Positions 58,430-64,000 of a stretch of DNA of 64,000 nt are shown here, one piece after another. Positions within the stretch are counted from its first letter, which is position 1. The number at the start of each line of letters is the position of its first letter. Under the pieces are notes generated by a model. That model saw only the letters and a list, made by a program, of their open reading frames with translations, searched no databases and was not told the DNA's origin. The stretch comes from SVTX01 sp045659745 (GTDB lineage Bacteria > Bacillota > Clostridia > Oscillospirales > CAG-272), in NCBI GenBank assembly GCA_045659745.1, contig JAZRCL010000097.1, positions 3,499 to 67,498 on the forward strand, read 5' to 3'. The translations under genes were made by a program, and so were the position numbers.

Positions 58430-59581
58430 ATGAACATAAAGCTTCTCAATAAAATAGCAAAGGTCGGCACAAGCAGGCTCCCCGCTGACAGATACACGGT
58501 AGGTGAGGACGTCGGCGCGCCCGCGGGCATAATGGTGCGATCGGCGGCTATGCACGACTATGAATTTAACCCTGAGCTGCTCGCAATAGCAAGAGCAGGC
58601 GCGGGTGTAAACAACATTCCCCTTGACAGATGCACGGGAGAGGGTATTGTAGTCTTCAATACCCCAGGAGCAAACGCAAACGGAGTAAAGGAGCTTGCCA
58701 TCTGCGGTCTTATGCTCGCATCCCGTGATATTGTGGGCGGAATAGAATGGGCGAAAACTCTCACGACCGACGTTGCAAAAACGGTCGAGAAGGGCAAGAG
58801 CCAGTTTGCAGGCACAGAAATAATGGGTAAAACTCTCGGAATTATAGGACTTGGCGCTATCGGTAAGCTGGTAGCTAATACCGCCGTCCATCTCGGAATG
58901 GACGTCATTGGCTATGATCGCAACCTCACAGCCAACGGCAAATGGGATCTCGACCCCAGCGTCCGCAAGGGATCAACACACGAGATCATATACGCGCAAT
59001 CCGACTTTATCTCGCTTCACGTCCCCTCCACCCCCGAGACCAAGGGAATGATAAACAAGGATACCATTGCGCTTATGAAGGACGGCGTCAAAATTCTCAA
59101 TTTTGCTCGCGCAGATCTCGTAAACGCAGAAGACTTAAAGGCGGCTCTTGAGTGTGGCAAGGTGTCCGCATACGTCACCGACTTCCCCACCGAAGATGTT
59201 ATTGGAGTCAAGGGTGTTGTGGCTATTCCCCACCTTGGCGCGTCTACGGCAGAGTCCGAGGATAACTGTGCAATTATGGCTGCCACCCAGCTTGACGATT
59301 ATCTGACAAACGGCAACATCAAAAACAGCGTAAACTTTCCCGCAGTCTCAATGGAAAGAAGCACAGATTGCCGCATATGCGTCCTACACAAAAACACCCC
59401 CTCTATACTCTCGACAATTACCGAGATCCTCTCGGAGTGTGGGACAAATATTGAAAATATGGCAAGCAAATCTCGCGGCGACGCAGCATATACTATCCTT
59501 GACGTCGTCGGATATGCAAATAACGATATTATCGCAAAGCTTAACTCTGCCGAGGGTATTATCCGAGTAAGAGTAATTTGA
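58430..59581 (+). CDS. serA: D-3-phosphoglycerate dehydrogenase
   Basis: 383 residues. The Rossmann motif GKTLGIIGLGAIGKLVANTA (about 140), the catalytic arginine, Glu in the FISLHVPSTPET region and His in AIPHLGASTAESE are present. A C-terminal ACT domain follows (CRICVLHKNTPSILSTITEI, about 310-383), suggesting serine feedback. It oxidises 3-phosphoglycerate to phosphohydroxypyruvate, the first step of serine synthesis. Unlike the B. subtilis enzyme (525 residues) it lacks the intervening ASB domain, the short form common in Clostridia. Coupled with serC. Confidence 0.96.
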   Translation: MNIKLLNKIAKVGTSRLPADRYTVGEDVGAPAGIMVRSAAMHDYEFNPELLAIARAGAGVNNIPLDRCTGEGIVVFNTPGANANGVKELAICGLMLASRDIVGGIEWAKTLTTDVAKTVEKGKSQFAGTEIMGKTLGIIGLGAIGKLVANTAVHLGMDVIGYDRNLTANGKWDLDPSVRKGSTHEIIYAQSDFISLHVPSTPETKGMINKDTIALMKDGVKILNFARADLVNAEDLKAALECGKVSAYVTDFPTEDVIGVKGVVAIPHLGASTAESEDNCAIMAATQLDDYLTNGNIKNSVNFPAVSMERSTDCRICVLHKNTPSILSTITEILSECGTNIENMASKSRGDAAYTILDVVGYANNDIIAKLNSAEGIIRVRVI

Positions 59582-59598
59582 TTTTATGTGAGGTACAT

Positions 59599-60327
59599 AT
59601 GAAAGTTATTGTTGTAAAGGACTACAATGAAATGTCAAACAAGGCGGCAGAGATGCTCTCCGCAGTTATCAAAAACAAGCCTGATTGCGTGCTAGGACTC
59701 GCAACGGGAAGCACTCCCGAGGGGCTTTATGCAAATCTTGTGGAGCTTTACAAAAAGGGTGAGCTTGATTTTTCAAAGGTCAGCTCGGTAAACCTTGACG
59801 AGTATTATCCCATTTCCCCCGAAAACGACCAGAGCTACCGCTATTTTATGAATTATAATTTGTTCGACCACGTCAACATTGATAAAAGCAACACCCACGT
59901 GCCCAACGGTCTTGCAGAAGACGCAGAGGCGGCTTGCAAGGCTCACGAGGACACAATAGACCGTCTTGGCGGAATGGATATTCAGGTGCTCGGTATTGGT
60001 CAGAACGGGCATATCGGCTTTAATGAGCCTACAGATAACCCCGTTCCCTTCACACACGTTGAAAAGCTGACTGAAAGTACAATAAAGGCAAACGCGAGAT
60101 TTTTTGAGTCCGAGGCTGACGTGCCCACCCACTCACTGACGATGGGAATACAGAGCATACTCAAGGCTCGCAGTATAGTAGTTCTCGCCTCGGGAAGCTC
60201 CAAGGCAAACGCTATACACGCTATGCTCAAGGAGGCTCCAACACCCCGCTGTCCCGCGTCTCTGCTTCACTCGCACCCCGACGTGACCGTCATCTGCGAC
60301 GAGGCCGCGTACAGTCTTTGCAAATAA
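59599..60327 (+). CDS. nagB: Glucosamine-6-phosphate deaminase
   Basis: 242 residues from the ATG at 59599, which has GTGAGGT; the frame overlaps serA slightly further upstream but without a better site. Motifs: LGLATGSTPEGLY (about 38), NLDEYYPISPENDQSY with catalytic Asp, and GIGQNGHIGFNEP with the catalytic His (about 137). It converts glucosamine 6-phosphate to fructose 6-phosphate and ammonia. The lid is short, as in Gram-positive forms. Placement after serC-serA is unusual; co-transcription is likely, as only 17 bp separate them. Confidence 0.95.
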   Translation: MKVIVVKDYNEMSNKAAEMLSAVIKNKPDCVLGLATGSTPEGLYANLVELYKKGELDFSKVSSVNLDEYYPISPENDQSYRYFMNYNLFDHVNIDKSNTHVPNGLAEDAEAACKAHEDTIDRLGGMDIQVLGIGQNGHIGFNEPTDNPVPFTHVEKLTESTIKANARFFESEADVPTHSLTMGIQSILKARSIVVLASGSSKANAIHAMLKEAPTPRCPASLLHSHPDVTVICDEAAYSLCK

Positions 60328-60334
60328 TCTCAAG

Positions 60335-60360
60335 AGCTCCGACCAAGTCGGAGCTTTTTA
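60335..60360 (+). terminator. Terminator of serC-serA-nagB
   Basis: AGCTCCGAC / GTCGGAGCT, 9-bp perfect stem, 3-base loop, then TTTT. Confidence 0.9.
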
Positions 60361-60377
60361 TATTTCAACCGTGAATA

Positions 60378-60406
60378 TTGACACGAATTGCCAAAAATGA
60401 TATAAT
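60378..60406 (+). promoter_or_regulatory. Sigma-A promoter of ktrB-ktrA
   Basis: TTGACA (60378-60383), 17-bp spacer, TATAAT (60401-60406), perfect consensus. The leader is too short for a c-di-AMP riboswitch. Confidence 0.9.
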
Positions 60407-60438
60407 ATATCTATAAATCTGGTAAGGAGGGACCGAAT

Positions 60439-61800
60439 ATGAAGACAAAGCGCAAATTTGTTATGTCAACGGCACAGATAATTTTGCTCAGCTTTATTAT
60501 TGCCGTCCTTATTGGAAGTCTGCTTTTGTGGTTGCCGATAAGCTCGGCTGACGGCAAAAGCGTGCCCTATATAGATGCATTGTTCACCGCCACGACGTCT
60601 GCCTGCGTGACGGGACTCGTCACTCTGCCGACCGTCAGCACGTGGAGCATCTTCGGTCAGGTCGTTATCCTTTTGCTGATACAGATAGGCGGTCTTGGAG
60701 TTATAACCGTAATGTCGGGGTTCATGCTCGCCTTGCATCACAAAATGGGACTTGGCGACAGACTTCTCATTCAGGACGCGTTTAACCTCAACACACTTTC
60801 GGGACTTACGTCATTTATCAAAAAAGTCATAATCGGCACGATTGCCGTTGAGGGCGTTGGCGCCCTGCTTTATATGATCGTCTTTATTCCCGATTTTGGC
60901 GCTCGAGGTATATGGATCTCAATTTTCAATTCCGTCTCTGCGTTCTGCAACGCGGGAATAGACATAATCGCAACCGACAGTCTTTGCTCCTACGCGACAA
61001 ATCCATTAGTCAATATAGTCACCTGCTTGCTTATTGTGATCGGCGGTATAGGCTATATCGTGTGGTGGGATCTTGCGAGAGTTGTTTCAGAGTTCAAGAA
61101 AAAAGGGCTAAAGTGCCTGCGTTCGCTCACTCTGCACAGCAAAATCGCAATCTGGGCAACTTTAATTCTTATATTTACGGGCGGCGCTTTGATATTCGCC
61201 TTTGAATACAACAATCCGGCAACAATCGGAGATATGTCTCTCTTTGATAAAATACAGGTCAGCCTTTTCCAGTCAGTCACAACCAGAACCGCAGGCTTAG
61301 CAAGTCTGCCGCAGGAAAATCTGACAAACGCTTCGTCAATTCTCTGTCTTGTTCTGATGTTTATCGGCGGCTCTCCCGTGGGAACTGCGGGCGGTATCAA
61401 GACGGTCACTGTTGCAGTATTGTTCGCTTCCGCATACTCAACTGTTCTTGGCAAGGACGAGGTCACACTCTTTGGCAGAAACATTTCCCGCGAGGCATTG
61501 AGAAAATCCGTTGCCGTGCTTGGCGCGTCATTCTCTATAATGCTTATCTCCACCCTTGCTCTGTCGGCTTGCACGGACGCCTCGGTCATTGATATTCTGT
61601 ATGAGACCGTTAGCGCGACCGCGACAGTAGGACTTACCCGTGGCGTGACTTCAATACTCAACACGGCAGGCAAGATTATAATTATTGCGACAATGTATCT
61701 TGGGCGCGTAGGTCCTATTTCCCTCGCGTTTGCATTGAACGTGAAAAAGAAGACGCAGAACATAATAAAAAATCCCTCTGAGGACATCAGCGTGGGATAA
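60439..61800 (+). CDS. ktrB: TrkH/KtrB-type potassium uptake membrane subunit
   Basis: 453 residues with four M1-P-M2 repeats. The selectivity-filter glycines are seen in TTSACVTGLVTLP, SAFCNAGIDIIA, SVTTRTAGLASLP and SATATVGLTRGVTS. GGSPVGTAGGIKTVT is the conserved stretch after the third helix set. KtrB transports K+ with Na+ or H+ and needs the cytoplasmic ring encoded next. The pair is commonly c-di-AMP-controlled at protein level in Firmicutes. Spacing to ktrA is 15 bp. Confidence 0.94.
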   Translation: MKTKRKFVMSTAQIILLSFIIAVLIGSLLLWLPISSADGKSVPYIDALFTATTSACVTGLVTLPTVSTWSIFGQVVILLLIQIGGLGVITVMSGFMLALHHKMGLGDRLLIQDAFNLNTLSGLTSFIKKVIIGTIAVEGVGALLYMIVFIPDFGARGIWISIFNSVSAFCNAGIDIIATDSLCSYATNPLVNIVTCLLIVIGGIGYIVWWDLARVVSEFKKKGLKCLRSLTLHSKIAIWATLILIFTGGALIFAFEYNNPATIGDMSLFDKIQVSLFQSVTTRTAGLASLPQENLTNASSILCLVLMFIGGSPVGTAGGIKTVTVAVLFASAYSTVLGKDEVTLFGRNISREALRKSVAVLGASFSIMLISTLALSACTDASVIDILYETVSATATVGLTRGVTSILNTAGKIIIIATMYLGRVGPISLAFALNVKKKTQNIIKNPSEDISVG

Positions 61801-61815
61801 GGAAAGGATGTTTTT

Positions 61816-62466
61816 ATGAGTATAAATCAGACTTATGCAGTATTCGGTCTCGGAAGATACGGCTTGGCTGTAGCTAAAGAGCTTGTAGATAGCGGCGCAG
61901 AGGTGCTTGCAATAGATATTGACGAGAGTATCGTAAATTACGCGGCGGCATTTATTCCTGTTTGCAGATGCGCCGATGTCACCGACCCCGAGGTGCTTTC
62001 CCGTCTCGGAGTTGGAAATATAGACACCGTTATTATCGCTATGGCGGAAAATCTTGAGGCGAGCGTGCTTGCAACTATGCTTTGCAAAGAGGCGGGAGTT
62101 AAGACAGTCATTGCCAAGAGCGCGAATGAAACACACAAAAAAATACTCAGTCGCGTGGGAGCGGACAAGGTAGTCTTCCCTGAGAGCGAGTCAGGAACAA
62201 GACTTGCTAAAAATCTACTCTCATCTGGCTTTGTGGATATGATTGAGCTTGCAAAAAACGTCTCTATGATAGAGCTTGACGTCAAAGACGAATGGGTGGG
62301 TAAAAACCTGCTTGAGCTTAATCTTAGAAAGAAATATTCCATAAACATCGTGGCTATCCGCTCCCGCGACAACGTGCGTATTGAGATAAATCCCGAAACT
62401 CCCCTTGAAGCGGACGAAAAGCTTATAGTCATCGCAAACACTTCAAAATTGAACAGATTAAAGTAA
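61816..62466 (+). CDS. ktrA: KtrA-type potassium uptake regulatory subunit
   Basis: 216 residues: one TrkA-N/RCK nucleotide-binding domain (YAVFGLGRYGLAVAKELVDS, GxGxxG, with the acidic AIDIDE) and one TrkA-C/RCK_C domain (about 135-216, VGKNLLELNLRKKYSINIV). The single-copy layout is that of KtrA rather than the duplicated TrkA. RCK_C of KtrA binds c-di-AMP in Bacillus and Staphylococcus; conservation of that site cannot be judged by eye. A bidirectional terminator follows. Confidence 0.94.
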   Translation: MSINQTYAVFGLGRYGLAVAKELVDSGAEVLAIDIDESIVNYAAAFIPVCRCADVTDPEVLSRLGVGNIDTVIIAMAENLEASVLATMLCKEAGVKTVIAKSANETHKKILSRVGADKVVFPESESGTRLAKNLLSSGFVDMIELAKNVSMIELDVKDEWVGKNLLELNLRKKYSINIVAIRSRDNVRIEINPETPLEADEKLIVIANTSKLNRLK

Positions 62467-62470
62467 TATA

Positions 62471-62504
62471 AAAAACGGCATTTGCGCTTGCAAATGCCGT
62501 TTTT
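62471..62504. terminator. Bidirectional terminator between ktrA and the thioesterase gene
   Basis: AAAAACGGCATTTGC / GCAAATGCCGTTTT with a 4-base loop and A/T tracts on both sides. Confidence 0.9.
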
Positions 62505-62505
62505 A

Positions 62506-63237
62506 TTATATTTCACAAAGCTTCACTATGGCGTCAAGGCAGGTCTCGCCTGCGGAATTGATGGTTCTAAACTCAAAAAATCCGTCCTCACGCAGACCTC
62601 TGTTGACTGTCAAGGTCGCGCCGAGCGGAGCTTCCTTGAGGTACGACAATGATATTTCCGACACGAATTTTCCCTGCATATCCGGCAGGAAGTCGCAGAT
62701 CATATCAGGGTAATTTGTGTTGTTCATGTGCATATTATAGTCAATGTCCGAGTAGAAAATAGTCCTCTCGCCAACTCTTGCGAGTGTCTCTCCCTTGCCT
62801 ATTCTCGCTCTCGGGGGAAGCATGGTCGCGTCTATCGGCTCGTCATACGGGAAATTGTTGTTGTCGAGTCTGTCTGCTCTGACAAGCGTCTTGCTGTTTA
62901 TATCCACAAGCGCCCAGGTACTCGTGGCACGCGCAACTATCTCGCCGTCAACTCTCATTTCAAAAAATCTCAAAAAAGCAAAGCCTTTTGCTTCCTTGCA
63001 CCACGTGCTGACCTCTATTTTTTTATATGCAGGCACGGGTCTTATTACCTTCATTGAAAGCTGACTGAGGATAAATCCCACGTCATCTCTGTCTCTCAAC
63101 TCGTCAAGCGGCATGCCGAACTCTGCGCACTGAATATTTGCAGTTTCCTGAAAATACATAAGCATCTTGCTTGTGCGAAGAACTCTGTTTGAGTCCGTGT
63201 CGTGCCATTTTGTCGTATATGTATGCGTGTATTTCAT
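62506..63237 (-). CDS. Acyl-ACP thioesterase (double hotdog)
   Basis: 243 residues, two hotdog domains. The first has the HDTDSNRVLRTSKMLMYFQE pattern with its central helix; the second has the catalytic block YSDIDYNMHMNNTNYPDM, the D-x-N-x-H-x-N motif of plant and bacterial FatA/FatB-like enzymes. It releases fatty acids from acyl carrier protein. In gut Clostridia such enzymes are common. The start lacks a close ribosome binding site (AAGGAG lies about 27 bases away). It is followed upstream by repeat copy D and fba. Confidence 0.9.
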   Translation of the reverse strand: MKYTHTYTTKWHDTDSNRVLRTSKMLMYFQETANIQCAEFGMPLDELRDRDDVGFILSQLSMKVIRPVPAYKKIEVSTWCKEAKGFAFLRFFEMRVDGEIVARATSTWALVDINSKTLVRADRLDNNNFPYDEPIDATMLPPRARIGKGETLARVGERTIFYSDIDYNMHMNNTNYPDMICDFLPDMQGKFVSEISLSYLKEAPLGATLTVNRGLREDGFFEFRTINSAGETCLDAIVKLCEI

Positions 63238-63334
63238 AATTTTTCGGGGGCTTTAAATTCGCCTCTCCTTACCTCATCAAATTATTTTTCTTTTCCGTCT
63301 ATTCGATTACAAACGATGTTTCCGCCCTTTTATT

Positions 63335-63390
63335 CGGGAAAGTTTTTAGAAGGGGTGTGGGGAAACCTTTTTCCAAAAAGGTTTCCCCAC
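63335..63390 (+). repeat. Dispersed palindromic repeat, copy D
   Basis: CGGGAAAGTTTTTAGAAGGG is followed by GTG, then GTGGGGAAACCTTTTTCC and AAAAAGGTTTCCCCAC, a perfect 16-bp-arm palindrome at the end. A TTCGATTACAAA box lies 34 bp upstream. It fills the gap between fba and the thioesterase gene; the rest of 63238-63334 shows nothing recognisable. Confidence 0.82.
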
Positions 63391-63399
63391 ATATATCCA

Positions 63400-64000
63400 T
63401 TAAAGTGTATTAGAAGATCCGAGAACGTTCTTGATCTTGTGCTGAACCATCTTTTTAACTTCTTCTCTTCCCACCTTGAGATACTCACGGGGGTCAAAAG
63501 CCTCGGGCGTATTTGTGAGCACGCGGCGGATTCCCGCAGTCATAGCGAGACGGATATCCGAGTCGATGTTGATCTTACAAACTGCCATCTTAGCTGCACG
63601 TCTGAGCTGCTCCTCGGGGATACCTACTGCATCGGGAAGCTTACCGCCGATAGAGTTAATCTCGGAAACGCATTCGTGAGCAACGCTGGATGCGCCGTGG
63701 AGAACTATCGGGAACTCGGGAAGTCTCTTGCCAACCTCCTCAAGAATATCAAAGCGGAGCGGAGGGGGAACGAGAACGCCGTTCTCATTTCTCGTGCACT
63801 GCTTTGCGGTGAACTTGTACGCGCCGTGAGAAGTACCGATAGAGATAGCGAGAGAGTCCACGCCCGTGCGAGCAACGAACTCCTCAACCTCCTCGGGACG
63901 AGTGTAGGTGGAGTGCTCTGCAACCACGTCATCCTCAACGCCCGCGAGAACGCCAAGCTCGCCCTCAACTACTGCGCCGTGAGCGTGAGCGTACTCAACG
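63400..64000 (-). CDS. fba: Fructose-bisphosphate aldolase, class II (5' end outside the window)
   Basis: The last 199 residues are visible. VEYAHAHGAVVEGELGVLAG and VEDDVVAEHSTYTRPEEV are the family signature with a zinc-binding glutamate; SIGTSHGAYKF and VLHGASSV carry further zinc and substrate residues, and CKINIDSDIRLAMTAGIRRV is the conserved phosphate-binding region. The enzyme cleaves fructose 1,6-bisphosphate in glycolysis; fbp in this window catalyses the opposing gluconeogenic step. The N-terminal third lies beyond position 64000. Codon use looks like that of a highly expressed gene. Confidence 0.96.
   Translation of the reverse strand, partial: VEYAHAHGAVVEGELGVLAGVEDDVVAEHSTYTRPEEVEEFVARTGVDSLAISIGTSHGAYKFTAKQCTRNENGVLVPPPLRFDILEEVGKRLPEFPIVLHGASSVAHECVSEINSIGGKLPDAVGIPEEQLRRAAKMAVCKINIDSDIRLAMTAGIRRVLTNTPEAFDPREYLKVGREEVKKMVQHKIKNVLGSSNTL

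Noticed and set aside
60361..60438. c-di-AMP (ydaO) riboswitch before ktrB
   Set aside because: The leader after the promoter is only about 30 bases, too short for that aptamer.

Overview
The window reads as a chromosomal segment of a spore-forming, anaerobic-type member of the Bacillota, most likely a gut Clostridia (Oscillospirales/Christensenellales-like; the exact taxon cannot be fixed from sequence reading alone). The evidence is spoIIR, spoIIE and a previously unlisted 29-codon spoVM, class III fructose-bisphosphatase, RNase M5, ECF-type folate transport under a THF riboswitch, RemA, a KtrAB-type K+ system, and near-perfect sigma-A promoters with GGAGG ribosome binding sites. No rRNA, CRISPR array, phage or plasmid module was seen. 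One tRNA gene (Gln, TTG) is present.

Layout. 1-3000: a minus-strand operon (U32 protein, UppP, RNase M5-like protein) and the start of an unknown gene. 3.1-9 kb: a looser accessory stretch with a zinc-ribbon membrane protein, a REP-associated transposase carrying two inverted REPs inside its own coding sequence, a small lipoprotein, fbp, tRNA-Gln with odd downstream repeats, and a DUF4259 protein. 9-18.4 kb: MFS transporter, YwaF-like membrane protein, a large PT-repeat glycosidase-like lipoprotein, patatin-like lipase, a PlsC-like acyltransferase and GltS. 18.7-22.9 kb: ilvA-ridA-antiporter, spoIIR with a sigma-F-like promoter, and a SLOG protein. 23-31 kb: spoIIE with three Spo0A-box candidates, a metallophosphatase lipoprotein with a membrane partner, birA, and a folT-folC fusion behind a THF riboswitch. 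31-36 kb: DHHW/MBOAT acyl-transfer pair, YfcE, EF-P and its acidic cysteine-rich neighbour. 36-41 kb: one 1688-residue helical lipoprotein.

41.3-54 kb is a single-direction housekeeping operon, in transcription order yicC-remA-rpoZ-priA-def-fmt-rsmB-rlmN-PASTA protein-rsgA-thiN-spoVM-ygiQ. It follows the Bacillus/Clostridium arrangement but lacks gmk, coaBC, prpC, the kinase part of prkC, rpe and rpmB at their usual places. The prkC slot holds only a membrane anchor with three PASTA domains. 54-57 kb: TIM-barrel isomerase-cysS-gtrA operon. 57.3-60.3 kb: serC-serA-nagB. 60.4-62.5 kb: ktrB-ktrA. 62.5-64 kb: acyl-ACP thioesterase and the 3' part of class II aldolase.

The strongest observations beyond routine annotation are: (i) the hidden spoVM between thiN and ygiQ; (ii) the kinase-less PASTA protein; (iii) the in-frame FolT-FolC fusion with an internal ribosome binding site; (iv) the transposase whose HUH core is bracketed by perfect inverted GTAG-headed REPs; (v) a four-copy dispersed palindromic repeat (about 35.8, 45.9, 48.4 and 63.35 kb); and (vi) sporulation-type promoters at spoIIE and spoIIR. 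All functional statements come from motif recognition and gene order, not from database searches.
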